A stretch of 64,000 bases of DNA from an uncultured Nocardioidaceae bacterium (GTDB lineage: Bacteria; Actinomycetota; Actinomycetes; Propionibacteriales; Nocardioidaceae), in NCBI GenBank assembly GCA_902805855.1, contig CADCUJ010000059.1:1-64000 (forward strand). Reading direction: 5' to 3'. The notes under the pieces are model-generated. The model made no database searches. It was not told where the DNA came from and saw only the letters and a list, made by a program, of their open reading frames with translations. The translations under genes and the position numbers were made by a program. Below, in pieces: positions 9,567-18,696 of the stretch. Within the stretch, counting starts at the first letter, position 1. Each line of letters begins with the position of its first letter.

Positions 9567-9597
9567 TTTTGGCGGGAAAAGGTTTGGAGTCTGTCCA

Positions 9598-10320
9598 TTG
9601 ACCAGCGTGCGGCACGAGTCCCTCACCGCGGCGGTCCTGCGCCCTGTGGGCGGGCACGCCTTCGAAGCCAGCGTGGAGCAGCTGGCGACCGCGATCCGGC
9701 TCGGCGTCTACCCACGCGACAGCACGCTGCCCCCCGAGCGAGAGCTCTCGGAGCGGCTGGCGGTCTCCCGAGCAACCCTGCGCGAGGCGATCGCCGCCCT
9801 CCGCGCGGCCGGCCTGGTCGAGACCAGGCGCGGGCGAGCCGGCGGCACCGTGGTCAAGCACCGGCCCACCGCCCCCGCCGCCGGGGACATCGACCAGGAG
9901 CGCCGCGAGGAGATGCGCGACGTCCTGGTCTTCCGCCGTGTCGTCGAGCCCGGGGGCTGCCGCATCGCCGCGAGCCGGGAGCTCGACGCCGCGCAGCGGA
10001 ACCTGCTGACCGAGGCGCACGACGAGGTCTCCGCGGCGACCGATCCCGCCGGTCACCGCCAGGCGGACTCGAGGTTCCACCTGGCGATCGCCACCCTCTC
10101 GGGATCCCCGCTGGTCGTGCGCGCGGTGACCGACGTGCAGGCGCGGCTGCACGAGATGCTCAGCGCCATCCCGGTGCTGGAGCGCAACATCGAGCACTCC
10201 GACGCCCAGCACCACTCGATCGTCGAGGCGATCCTGCACGGCGATGCCGTCAGAGCGCGACAGGTGATGGAACGGCACTGCGACGACACCGCCGCCCTGC
10301 TGCGCGGGCTGCTCGGATGA
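9598..10320 (+). CDS. FadR/FCD-family GntR transcriptional regulator
   Basis: 240-residue regulator with a GntR winged helix (about residues 22-90; LPPERELSERLAVSRATL is the recognition region) followed by an all-alpha FCD effector domain (about 98-230) with the conserved acidic/His metal-site pattern (ADSRFHLAIA near 160 and later histidines). FCD domains normally bind small carboxylates or amines. TTG at 9598 is taken as start; a GTG three codons later is possible. It lies 19 bases before the ligase gene and probably regulates the ligase-dehydrogenase operon and/or the divergent permease. Confidence 0.88.
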   Translation: MTSVRHESLTAAVLRPVGGHAFEASVEQLATAIRLGVYPRDSTLPPERELSERLAVSRATLREAIAALRAAGLVETRRGRAGGTVVKHRPTAPAAGDIDQERREEMRDVLVFRRVVEPGGCRIAASRELDAAQRNLLTEAHDEVSAATDPAGHRQADSRFHLAIATLSGSPLVVRAVTDVQARLHEMLSAIPVLERNIEHSDAQHHSIVEAILHGDAVRARQVMERHCDDTAALLRGLLG

Positions 10321-10339
10321 GGAAACCAGGAAGGAAGCC

Positions 10340-11707
10340 ATGAGCCCACCGAACGAGCGCTACCTCACGCTGGAGGGCCTGAGGCAACGGATCGACGTGG
10401 GGGAGGTCGACACCGTCGTGGTCGCCTTCACCGACATGCAGGGCCGGCTGCAGGGCAAGCGGCTGCACGCCCGGTACTTCCTCGACCACGTGGTCGAGGG
10501 CGGGACCGAGGGCTGCAACTACCTGCTCGCGGTGGACGTGGAGATGAACACCGTCGGCGGTTACCAGATCTCCTCCTGGGACAGGGGCTACGGCGACATG
10601 GAGTTCGCCCTCGACCAGGACACGATCCGGGTGCTGCCTCACCTGCCGGCCACCGTGATGGTGCAGTGCGACCTGGTCTGGCTCGACCACGCCCCGGTGG
10701 AGGAGTCGCCGCGAAGCATCCTGCGCAAGCAGGTCGACCGGGCGGGCGAGCAGGGGTACGTCGCGCTTGCCGGCACCGAGCTGGAGTTCATCGTGTTCGA
10801 CGACACGTACGAGGACGCCTGGTCGCGGGGCTACCGTGACCTCACCCCGGCCAACCAGTACAACGTCGACTACTCGATCATCGGCACCAGCCGGATCGAA
10901 CCGCTGCTGCGCGAGATCCGCAACACGACGTACGCAGCCGGCATGGACGTCGAGGGAGTCAAGGGCGAGTGCAACTTCGGGCAGCACGAGATCGGCTTCC
11001 TGTACTCCGACGCACTCACCACCGCGGACAACCACGCGGTCTACAAGACGATGGCGAAGGAGATCGCGGCGCAGCACGGCAGCTCGATCACCTACATGGC
11101 CAAGTACGACGAGCGGGAGGGCAACTCCTGTCACATCCACCTGTCCCTGCGTGGCGAGGACGGCTCGGTGGTGTTCTGGGACTCTGACGGCGCGAGACGC
11201 ACCGAGCTCTACGACCACTTCGTGGCAGGGGTGTTGGCGACGATGAGCGACTTCACCTTGCTGTACGCCCCAAACATCAATTCCTACAAGCGGTTCGCTG
11301 CCGGGTCCTTCGCCCCGACGGCGATCGGCTGGGGCCACGACAACCGCACGTGTGCGGTGCGTCTGGTCGGGCAGGGACCCGCTGCCCGGATGGAGAACCG
11401 GGTGCCCGGAGGCGACGTCAACCCCTATCTCGCTCTGGCCGCGATGATCGCCGGAGGTCTGCACGGAGTCGAGCAACGGCTACCGCTCGGGGCTGAGCTC
11501 CAGGGCAACGCCTACCTCTCGGACGCCCCGACGGTGCCGACGACGCTCAGGCAGGCACGCGACGCCTTCTCCGGCTCGGTGGCCGCTCGCAAGGCGTTCG
11601 GTGACGAGGTCGTGGACCACTACACCAACATGGCCGACGTGGAGCTCGCGGCGTTCGAGTCCACGGTGACCGACTGGGAGCGCAAGCGTGGCTTCGAGCG
11701 CCTCTGA
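10340..11707 (+). CDS. Glutamine-synthetase-like gamma-glutamyl-amine/ethanolamine ligase (GlnA4-type)
   Basis: 455-residue ligase of the glutamine synthetase superfamily. Active-site motifs present: ELEFIVFD, the glutamate/ATP motif NFGQHEIGF, GNSCHIHLS, and the long loop from NINSYKRF to WGHDNRTCAVR. The adenylylated-tyrosine loop of true GlnA is absent, as in the GlnA3/GlnA4 group that attaches glutamate to polyamines or ethanolamine. An AGGAAGG ribosome site precedes the ATG. It is followed by an aldehyde dehydrogenase, SDR and PuuD-like hydrolase, the same gene set as around Rv2860c (glnA4) of Mycobacterium tuberculosis. ATP-dependent gamma-glutamylation of an imported amine is the likely role; true glutamine synthesis is unlikely. 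Confidence 0.88.
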   Translation: MSPPNERYLTLEGLRQRIDVGEVDTVVVAFTDMQGRLQGKRLHARYFLDHVVEGGTEGCNYLLAVDVEMNTVGGYQISSWDRGYGDMEFALDQDTIRVLPHLPATVMVQCDLVWLDHAPVEESPRSILRKQVDRAGEQGYVALAGTELEFIVFDDTYEDAWSRGYRDLTPANQYNVDYSIIGTSRIEPLLREIRNTTYAAGMDVEGVKGECNFGQHEIGFLYSDALTTADNHAVYKTMAKEIAAQHGSSITYMAKYDEREGNSCHIHLSLRGEDGSVVFWDSDGARRTELYDHFVAGVLATMSDFTLLYAPNINSYKRFAAGSFAPTAIGWGHDNRTCAVRLVGQGPAARMENRVPGGDVNPYLALAAMIAGGLHGVEQRLPLGAELQGNAYLSDAPTVPTTLRQARDAFSGSVAARKAFGDEVVDHYTNMADVELAAFESTVTDWERKRGFERL

Positions 11708-13064
11708 GACCCACACCGTCCTCAACCCGGCGACCGGTGGAGCGGTCGCGGAGGTGCCCTCGACGGGAGCCGAGGAGACCGACCGGGTGATCGAGCGCGC
11801 GCAGGACGCCTTCCCCGCCTGGCGCGACCTGGCACCCGGGGAGCGCGCCGGTCTGCTGCGCCGGTTCGCCGCGGTCGTGGACGCCCACATCGAAGAGCTC
11901 GCCGAGCTGGAGGTGCGCAACGCCGGGCACACCTGGAGCAACGCCCGCTGGGAGGCAGGCAACGTCCGGGACGTCGTGAACTACTACTCCGCCGCGCCGG
12001 AACGGCTGTTCGGGCGACAGATCCCGGTCGCCGGTGGGATCGACGTCACCTTCCACGAGCCGCTGGGCGTCGTCGCGGTGATCGTGCCGTGGAACTTCCC
12101 GATGCCGATCGCAGGATGGGGCTTCGCCCCGGCTCTGGCCGCAGGCAACTGCGTGGTGCTCAAACCGGCCGAGATGACCCCACTGACCGCGATCCGGATC
12201 GGTGAGCTGGCGCTGGAGGCCGGTGTGCCGCCAGGGGTCCTCAACGTCGTCCCCGGCAAGGGCTCGGTCGTCGGCGCCAGGTTCGTCAGCCACCCGCTGG
12301 TGCGCAAGGTGTGCTTCACCGGCTCCACCGAGGTCGGCAAGCAGATCATGGCGGGGTGCGCCGAGCAGGTGAAGCGGGTGACCCTCGAGCTCGGTGGCAA
12401 GAGCGCGAACGTCGTGTTCGCCGACGCGGACCTCGGCAAGGCGGCCGCTGCGGCACCGTACGCGGTCTTCGACAACGCCGGCCAGGACTGCTGCGCGCGG
12501 TCGCGGATCCTGGTGGAACGCAGCGCGTACGACCAGTTCCTCGAGCTTCTCGAGCCGGCGGTCACGTCGCTGCGCGTGCTCGATCCCGTCGACGAGAGCA
12601 GTGAGATGGGACCGCTCATCTCGGCGAGCCAGAAGGCGAGCGTGCTCGGCTTCCTCGACGACGCCGAGGTCGCGATCACCGGGTCAGCGCCCGGCGGCGC
12701 CGGCTTCTGGGTGCCGCCGACGGTGGTGGCCGTCGACTCGCCCGACGAGCGGGTCTGGCGCGAGGAGGTGTTCGGTCCGGTGGTGGCCGTGATGCCCTTC
12801 GACGGCGAGGCGGACGCGGTCACGCTGGCGAACGACACCGAGTACGGGCTGTCCGGCTCGGTCTACACCCGTGATCTCGGCCGGGCACTGCGCGTGTCCC
12901 GGGGGATCCAGGCCGGCAACATCAGCGTCAACTCACACGCTTCGGTGCGGTACTGGACGCCGTTCGGCGGCTACAAGCAGTCGGGGCTGGGACGTGAGCT
13001 GGGACCGGACGCGCCGAACGCCTTCACCGAGGAGAAGAACGTCTACATCGCCCAGGAAGCATGA
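11688..13064 (+). CDS. NAD(P)-dependent aldehyde dehydrogenase
   Basis: 458-residue ALDH-superfamily enzyme. Visible signatures are FTGSTEVGKQI (cofactor loop), LELGGKSANVVF with the general-base Glu, and the catalytic segment GQDCCARSR near residue 268. The ATG at 11688 lies inside the end of the ligase gene (20-base overlap) and the stop overlaps the SDR start in ATGA, so the three genes are translationally coupled. In a gamma-glutamylation route it would oxidise the gamma-glutamyl aminoaldehyde to the acid, by analogy with PuuC/AldC. Confidence 0.93.
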   Translation: MASSASETHTVLNPATGGAVAEVPSTGAEETDRVIERAQDAFPAWRDLAPGERAGLLRRFAAVVDAHIEELAELEVRNAGHTWSNARWEAGNVRDVVNYYSAAPERLFGRQIPVAGGIDVTFHEPLGVVAVIVPWNFPMPIAGWGFAPALAAGNCVVLKPAEMTPLTAIRIGELALEAGVPPGVLNVVPGKGSVVGARFVSHPLVRKVCFTGSTEVGKQIMAGCAEQVKRVTLELGGKSANVVFADADLGKAAAAAPYAVFDNAGQDCCARSRILVERSAYDQFLELLEPAVTSLRVLDPVDESSEMGPLISASQKASVLGFLDDAEVAITGSAPGGAGFWVPPTVVAVDSPDERVWREEVFGPVVAVMPFDGEADAVTLANDTEYGLSGSVYTRDLGRALRVSRGIQAGNISVNSHASVRYWTPFGGYKQSGLGRELGPDAPNAFTEEKNVYIAQEA

Positions 13065-13831
13065 TGGCGGGTCGTCTCGACGGCAAGGTGGCCGTGGTCA
13101 CCGGTGGCTGCTCAGGCATCGGCCTGGCGACGGCTCGACGCTTCGCCGAGGAGGGCGCCAAGGTGGTGATCGGCGACCTCGTCGAGGACCGGGGAGGCCA
13201 GGTCGCCGACGAGGTGGGCGGGCTGTTCGTGGCGACGGACGTCACGTCCGGGGAGCAGGTGGACAACCTCTTCCGCGCCGCGCGGCAGAGCTTCGGGTCG
13301 GTCGACGTCGCGTTCAACAACGCCGGCATCTCCCCACCCGAGGACGAGTCCATCCTGAACACCGGCCTGGACGCCTGGCGCAAGGTGCAGGAGGTCAACC
13401 TCACCAGCGTCTACCTGTGCTGCAAGGCAGCCTTGCCGTACATGCTCGAGCAGCAGTCCGGCTCGATCATCAACACCGCGTCGTTCGTCGCGGTGATGGG
13501 TGCGGCGACCTCGCAGATCTCGTACTCGGCGTCGAAGGGTGGGGTGTTGTCGATGACCCGTGAGCTCGGGGTCGAGTTCGCCCGTCAGGGTGTGCGGGTG
13601 AACGCGCTGTGCCCCGGGCCGGTCAACACGCCCCTGCTCAAGGAGCTGTTCGCCACCGACTACGAGAGTGCGGCGCGCCGGCTGGTGCACGTGCCGATGG
13701 GCCGGTTCGCTGAACCTGACGAGATCGCGAACGCCGTGCTGTTCCTGGCCTCGGACGAGTCGAGCTTCATGACCGCGGCGACCTTCCTGGTCGACGGCGG
13801 CATCTCGGCCGCCTACGTCACCCCGATCTGA
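13061..13831 (+). CDS. Short-chain dehydrogenase/reductase
   Basis: 256-residue classical SDR with the NAD(P)-binding glycine motif VTGGCSGIG, the NNAG motif near residue 90 and catalytic YSASK near 154. ATG at 13061 overlaps the ALDH stop (ATGA); a second in-frame ATG follows immediately. It is annotated in general terms because many such proteins are labelled 3-oxoacyl-ACP reductase without proof. Placed between ALDH and the PuuD-like hydrolase, it could oxidise an alcohol to the aldehyde used by the ALDH, which a simple diamine pathway would not need but an amino-alcohol pathway would. Confidence 0.92.
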   Translation: MMAGRLDGKVAVVTGGCSGIGLATARRFAEEGAKVVIGDLVEDRGGQVADEVGGLFVATDVTSGEQVDNLFRAARQSFGSVDVAFNNAGISPPEDESILNTGLDAWRKVQEVNLTSVYLCCKAALPYMLEQQSGSIINTASFVAVMGAATSQISYSASKGGVLSMTRELGVEFARQGVRVNALCPGPVNTPLLKELFATDYESAARRLVHVPMGRFAEPDEIANAVLFLASDESSFMTAATFLVDGGISAAYVTPI

Positions 13832-13834
13832 GCG

Positions 13835-14551
13835 GTGCCTGGCCAGATGAAGGGCACGCCGGTGATCGGGCTGACCACCTACCGCGAGCAGGCCCGATGG
13901 GGGGTCTGGGACACCACCGCCGACCTGCTGCCGGCTGCCTACGCACGGGCGGTCGAGGCAGTGGGCGGCGTGCCGGTGCTACTGCCTGCGTCGGCGACGC
14001 CGGAGGCGTCGGCTGCCGCCGTCCTCTCCGGGGTCGACGGCCTGGTGGTCACCGGCGGTGCGGACGTGGAGCCGGCTCGGTACGGCGCGGAGCCGCACGA
14101 GCACACCGCCCGCTGGCGTGCGGACCGGGACGCCTGGGAGCTCGCGCTGCTCGGCGCGGCTGAGGCCGCCGGGCTGCCGGTGCTCGGGGTGTGCCGGGGG
14201 ATGCAGGTGATGGCGGTGCGCGCGGGAGGGCGGCTCGACCAGCACACACCCGACCTGGTCGGTCACGAACGCCACAGCCCCGGAGGTGACGCGTTCGGCG
14301 AGATCGAGGTCGAGGTCGACCCGGGCTCCCGGATGGCGGACCTGGTCGGCGAACGCCTCTCCGTGCACTGCCACCACCATCAGTCGGTCCGGGACCACCC
14401 GGGGTACGTTGCCGTGGCCCGGGCCCAAGACGGCGTGCTGGAGGCGATGGAGCTGCCCGGTGAGCGCTTCTGTGTAGCCGTGCAGTGGCACCCGGAGATG
14501 GTCCACGACGCCGGGCTGTTCCGGGCGCTGGTGCTGGCCGCCGCGAGCTGA
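13835..14551 (+). CDS. Gamma-glutamyl-gamma-aminobutyrate hydrolase-like (PuuD-type class I amidotransferase)
   Basis: 238-residue peptidase C26/class I glutamine-amidotransferase-fold hydrolase. The nucleophile elbow GVCRGMQ carries the catalytic Cys near residue 117, and QWHPEM near 220 supplies His and Glu of the triad. The start is GTG at 13835, four bases after the SDR stop. PuuD enzymes cleave the gamma-glutamyl group from the oxidised product, which would complete the pathway begun by the ligase. It ends 24 bases from the convergent LuxR-type regulator. Confidence 0.9.
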   Translation: MPGQMKGTPVIGLTTYREQARWGVWDTTADLLPAAYARAVEAVGGVPVLLPASATPEASAAAVLSGVDGLVVTGGADVEPARYGAEPHEHTARWRADRDAWELALLGAAEAAGLPVLGVCRGMQVMAVRAGGRLDQHTPDLVGHERHSPGGDAFGEIEVEVDPGSRMADLVGERLSVHCHHHQSVRDHPGYVAVARAQDGVLEAMELPGERFCVAVQWHPEMVHDAGLFRALVLAAAS

Positions 14552-14575
14552 GCCGCCAAAGGTCACCCCATGGAC

Positions 14576-17500
14576 CTAGGAGTCGACGAGGAGTCCCTGC
14601 TTCCGGGCCAGCGACGCCGCCTCGGTCCGCCCACTCGCACCGAGCTTGGCCAAGATGTTGGAGACATGGACGCTGACGGTCTTGGCGCTGATGAACAGCC
14701 GGCGGGCGATCTCGCCGTTCGTGCGTCCTTGCGCCACGAGCTCGAGGATCTCCTGCTCACGTGCCGTGAGCGACTCACCTGCCCGCGACGCCTCGGTCGA
14801 ACGGACCGGTCGGGCCGACCCCAGGGCGCGAAGCTCCGTGAGCAGCGGAGCGGCGCCCAGATGCTCGGCGGTGGCCCGGGCGAGGTCCGCCGACTCCCGC
14901 GCCCGAGCGGGGAGCCCCACCGCCCGGAGGGCGGTGGCCAGCCGGGCGCGCGATCGCGCGGTCTCGAACCGGTGACCGAAGACCTCGAACGCCTCGACCG
15001 CTTGCTCCCAACCGGTCACCAGCTCTTCCTCGGTGGGTGCCTCGATCCCGGTCAGCCAGCACAGCCGTAGGTGCTCTGCGCGGGCACGGGCCGTCCAGGC
15101 AAGCCCTTCTGGACCTACCGCCTTCTTGCGCGTCTCACCGCGCCGGTGTGCCTCCAGCGCCGCGCCCAGCAGCTGCGAGGCCTTCGCCTCCAGAGCCGGC
15201 CACTGCACCGCAGCGGTGGCGGACACACCGGAGGCAAGCTGCCCGAGCAGCAGCGCGCTCAGCCGGACCCGGGCCATGAAGTGCTCATTCTCCCAGATCG
15301 CGCTGACCGTGCGCACCACGTCGTCATGGGTCTCGATCGCCTGGTCGAGCCGACCGCTGTCGCCGTACAGGTCGATGGCTGCCGTGCCGCTGAGGATCGC
15401 CACGAAACCGTCGCGCTCCCACCATGGGCGCACGTGCGCGAGCAGCTCGATCCCGGACCGGTCACCGCGGCCGGCGTGCAGCGTCATCGCCAGCGCTGCG
15501 AGCGCTGCTTCGGCCAGTGCCGGTGGCCGCTGACCGGTGACATCGACGATCTGGGCCACGTGCTCCCACCGGCCCTGCACGAACGAGGTGATCCCCGCCA
15601 TCACCCGGGCGTCGAACCCGTACGGCGCCCACGGGCGGCCACTCTCGACCGCCCGGGTGGAGGCAATGGCGTAGCTCTCGGCAGCCCCGGTCAGGTCGCC
15701 CGCCTCGAAGTACAGCGCGCCCAGCGAGTGCAGGCCGCGGAGCTCCTCGGTGAGATGTCCCTCAGCGCGCGCTTCGGCGACGATCTTCTCGAAGGTCTCC
15801 CGCGACGACTCGGGGTCGTCGGCCCGTTCATCGAGCCGAGCCAACGTCGTGGTGGCGTCGGCGACCACCCGCGAGAGCTGCAGAGAGCGGCCGAGCTCCA
15901 GCGCCTCGGCGGCGAACCTGGTGGCCTCGTCGTCTCGCTGGCGGTCTGCGTTCGCTCGCGCGTGCACCGAGAGGACCTTGGCCCTGAGCGCGCTCGGCTC
16001 GGGGCCGACCAGGCTGAGCGCCTGGGTGGTCGCCTCCAGCGCGTAGACCTCGGTGTCGCCGAGCAACGCTGCCGTGCCGAGGGCGAGGAGCAGACGCGCG
16101 CGCTCTTCGTCACTTGCGTCCCGCGGCAGCTGGTCGAGCTGGTCCTGGACGAGCGCGAGCGCCCGATACGGGTTGCCCGCAGAGCTCACCGCGTCGCTAG
16201 CCTTGGCGGTCAGGCGCACCACGTCCACGCCGTCGCCCGCCTGGTGGCGCTGGTCGCTGACCAGCTCGAGGGCGAGCTCGTAGTGCCGCGCCGCCTCGTC
16301 GGGCCCGCCTACCGACATCGCCTCGTCGCCCGCGCGGATGCTGGCAGCCACCGCGGTCGAGATGTCGTGCGCAGCACGGGCGTGCCGTGCCAGCTCCGCT
16401 GCAGTGCCCTCGCTCTCCCGGTTCCGGAGCGCGCCGGCATACGCGGCGTGCAGCCGCACCCGCTCACCGGGCAGCAGGTCGTCGTAGACCGCCTCGGCCA
16501 GCAAGGCGTGGCGGAACGAGTAGCCGGCGGCGTCGACCGGCACGAGCACGTTCGACTCGACGGCCAGTCGCAGCGCCTGGTCAAGCGCGCCGGAGGCGAG
16601 ACCCGCGACGCGGGAGAGCAGCTCGTGGGACACGCGGCGGCCGGCGACCGAGGCCGCCCGGACAGCCTGCCGGGCGTCGTCGTCGAGACGGTCCAGCCGC
16701 ACCAGCAGCAGGTCGGCCAGGTCGTCGGGCAGACCGGCCCCGTCGAGCTCGGTGGCGACGACGAGCTCCTCGACGAAGAAGGCGTTGCCCTCCGCCCGCT
16801 CGACGATGGCGCCCAGGTCGCTCTCGCGCAGCGGCCCGGAGTGCAGTGAGCGGACGAGTCGGCGTACGTCCGGGTCTCCCAGCGGTGCGAGCTGAAGCCG
16901 GGTGACGCCGGGGACGCGGGCCCACTCCGCGACCGTGGCTCGCAACGGGTGCTTGCGGTGCAGGTCGTCGCTTCGATAGGAGGCGATGATGGCGACCTGG
17001 CGCTCGAACGCGCGGGTGAACAAGAAGCTGAGCAGCTCCCGGGTCGACCGATCGGCCCAGTGCACGTCCTCGACGAGGACGAGCAGCGGCGACTCCTCGG
17101 CCAGCTGCTCGAAGACGTCATGGACGGCCTCGAAGAGATCTCCTCGGTCGACGTGCTCCACGTCGACGCTGTGCGCCTCGCCGTCCTGACCGGCGGCGGT
17201 GAGCTCGGTGCCGGACAGCAGCCGGCGGCCCGGCTGCAGTCCACGAGTGGCGGGGTTGCCGGCCAGCACCTTCCTGCCGGCGCCGGTCGTCTCGGCCGCG
17301 AGACCTCCGAGGATCTCGGAGAACGGGAGGTAGGGCATCGCACCGTCGCCGATGTCCAGGCAGTGGCCGACGACGACCCGCCACCCTGCGGCTCTGGCCC
17401 GGTCTCGCAGCTCGACCAGTGTCCGGGTCTTGCCGACTCCGGCGTCGCCTGCGAGCACGACCGCCCGGGCCAGGGGCTCGCGGTCCATCCCGATCAAGGA

Positions 17501-17578
17501 AGCGAGCTGGTCGAGCTCCTGGACGCGGCCGACCAGCGGCCGCGAGGAAGCGAACTCCGGTGCCACGTCTCCCATCAT
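14576..17578 (-). CDS. LuxR-family transcriptional regulator with AAA ATPase domain (LAL/MalT-like)
   Basis: About 1000-residue signal-integrating regulator. The N-terminal third is an AAA/STAND ATPase: Walker A AGDAGVGKT near residue 44 and a Walker B-like segment LLVLVEDVHWAD near 155. A long helical, TPR-like middle follows, and the C-terminal 65 residues form a LuxR helix-turn-helix (LTAREQEILELVAQGRTNGE and onward). The start is taken at ATG 17578 (or 17575); a GTG at 17590 is possible. The open frame continues upstream, but that part is out-of-frame sequence of the small gene at 17649. It is convergent with the PuuD-like gene and its target is not evident. Confidence 0.92.
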   Translation of the reverse strand: MMGDVAPEFASSRPLVGRVQELDQLASLIGMDREPLARAVVLAGDAGVGKTRTLVELRDRARAAGWRVVVGHCLDIGDGAMPYLPFSEILGGLAAETTGAGRKVLAGNPATRGLQPGRRLLSGTELTAAGQDGEAHSVDVEHVDRGDLFEAVHDVFEQLAEESPLLVLVEDVHWADRSTRELLSFLFTRAFERQVAIIASYRSDDLHRKHPLRATVAEWARVPGVTRLQLAPLGDPDVRRLVRSLHSGPLRESDLGAIVERAEGNAFFVEELVVATELDGAGLPDDLADLLLVRLDRLDDDARQAVRAASVAGRRVSHELLSRVAGLASGALDQALRLAVESNVLVPVDAAGYSFRHALLAEAVYDDLLPGERVRLHAAYAGALRNRESEGTAAELARHARAAHDISTAVAASIRAGDEAMSVGGPDEAARHYELALELVSDQRHQAGDGVDVVRLTAKASDAVSSAGNPYRALALVQDQLDQLPRDASDEERARLLLALGTAALLGDTEVYALEATTQALSLVGPEPSALRAKVLSVHARANADRQRDDEATRFAAEALELGRSLQLSRVVADATTTLARLDERADDPESSRETFEKIVAEARAEGHLTEELRGLHSLGALYFEAGDLTGAAESYAIASTRAVESGRPWAPYGFDARVMAGITSFVQGRWEHVAQIVDVTGQRPPALAEAALAALAMTLHAGRGDRSGIELLAHVRPWWERDGFVAILSGTAAIDLYGDSGRLDQAIETHDDVVRTVSAIWENEHFMARVRLSALLLGQLASGVSATAAVQWPALEAKASQLLGAALEAHRRGETRKKAVGPEGLAWTARARAEHLRLCWLTGIEAPTEEELVTGWEQAVEAFEVFGHRFETARSRARLATALRAVGLPARARESADLARATAEHLGAAPLLTELRALGSARPVRSTEASRAGESLTAREQEILELVAQGRTNGEIARRLFISAKTVSVHVSNILAKLGASGRTEAASLARKQGLLVDS

Positions 17579-17648
17579 CGTCGGTATCACCGACAGGTGA
17601 CGACCACTTTCCCGGTCCCGGTCGGCCGCGGCCGTGCGGGGCGCGCGC

Positions 17649-17837
17649 TCAGGCAACGACAGCGCGGCCGGGTCGCGGCTTCGTCGTGGGGAGGTGGGGC
17701 CGCTTGGGCAGCCGCAGACGGTTGCGGATCCGCCGCCTGCGGACGCCGGCGCGGTGGACGGCCTCCCAGTCGCGGGCGGTGCGTGCGTGGCGGAAGTCGA
17801 TCTCCGAACCGAGGTAGTAGTCGGCGGTGCTGAACAT
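17649..17837 (-). CDS. Small basic hypothetical protein
   Basis: 62-residue protein of no recognised family. The first 30 residues are mixed (FSTADYYLGSEIDFRHARTA), while the second half is strongly basic (RRRRIRNRLRLPKRPH), which could bind nucleic acid or phospholipid. Reality is supported by an AAGGAG ribosome site six bases before the ATG and by codon bias that fits this frame rather than the overlapping regulator frame. It lies 70 bases upstream of the LuxR-type regulator on the same strand. Confidence 0.65.
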   Translation of the reverse strand: MFSTADYYLGSEIDFRHARTARDWEAVHRAGVRRRRIRNRLRLPKRPHLPTTKPRPGRAVVA

Positions 17838-17916
17838 GGTGTGCTCCTTGGGGCTGGGATCTGATGTTGCATCGATCCTCTGCCTCTAAGGGGCCCCCGG
17901 ACATCGGAAGAACGCC

Positions 17917-18672
17917 CTATTCGGTGACGTACCTCGGCGCCGGCGCCTTAGCGAGTGCCCCGCCCCGCCACGACGGCGGCTGGCGGTTGCCGACAGCGAC
18001 GTCGAAGGCTGCCCGGGCGAGCAGACGCGTCGAGTCCAACGTCGGCAGCGGCGAGACGGCCGGAGTCACCAGCAGCGGGATCTCGGTGCAGACCAGCGCC
18101 ACGGCGTCGCAGCCCCGAGCTGCCAGCTCCTCGATGACTCGGACGTACTCCAGCCTGGCCGCTGGTGTGAACGCACCGTTGACCAGCTCCTCGAAGATGA
18201 TCCGGTTGACGAGCTGACGGTCCTCGGCGCACGGCAGCTCGGCGGCGATCCCGCGAGCCGACAGGGCGCGGGGGTAGATGGGGCCGTCCATCAGGTACCT
18301 GGTACCGAGAATGCCCACGCGGCTGCGTCCGTCACGGGCTGCGCGGTCGGCCACCACGTCCGCGATGTGCAGACCGGGAAGGGGCAGCTCGTCCCCCTCC
18401 TCTTCCAGCGCCAGGTGGGCGGTGTTGTCCGGACAGACGAAGAAGTCGGCACCGGCAGCCGCCAGCCGGTGCAGGCTCTCGGACAGGATGTGACGGATCG
18501 CCTGGTGGTCTCCGGCGTCCCACAGAGGCATGCTGCGCGCCATCGTGATGCAGTCGAGGGTGACGTCGGGGTGCTCGTGCGGACCCAGCTCCGCGAAACC
18601 CACCTGGCAGAAGGCGCGAAAGCACAACGCCGCCCCTTCGGTGCTGTGGCCCAGGATTCCGAGATGTCTCAC
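17917..18672 (-). CDS. Aspartate/glutamate racemase family protein
   Basis: 251-residue protein of the Asp/Glu/hydantoin racemase superfamily. Two cysteine motifs expected for the two-base mechanism are present: FVCPDNTAH near residue 83 and VCTEIPLL near 193. The GTG at 18672 follows a strong GAGGAGGAAGC ribosome site. It is the last gene of the minus-strand hut segment, 24 bases after hutI, so it may act on the L-glutamate or a related product of histidine breakdown. Racemisation of free aspartate or glutamate is a family-level inference; hydantoin-type substrates are possible. Confidence 0.85.
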   Translation of the reverse strand: MRHLGILGHSTEGAALCFRAFCQVGFAELGPHEHPDVTLDCITMARSMPLWDAGDHQAIRHILSESLHRLAAAGADFFVCPDNTAHLALEEEGDELPLPGLHIADVVADRAARDGRSRVGILGTRYLMDGPIYPRALSARGIAAELPCAEDRQLVNRIIFEELVNGAFTPAARLEYVRVIEELAARGCDAVALVCTEIPLLVTPAVSPLPTLDSTRLLARAAFDVAVGNRQPPSWRGGALAKAPAPRYVTE

Positions 18673-18696
18673 GCTTCCTCCTCTGAGCTCGACCCG

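Noticed and set aside
15071..16849. 592-codon plus-strand open frame opposite the LuxR-type regulator
   Set aside because: Gln/Arg/Val-rich shadow typical of the antisense frame in high-GC genes; the minus-strand protein has Walker and LuxR motifs.
17579..17872. N-terminal extension of the LuxR-type regulator
   Set aside because: Ser/Pro/Thr/Arg-rich sequence overlapping, in another frame, a small gene with its own strong ribosome site; the ATPase domain starts normally from 17578.
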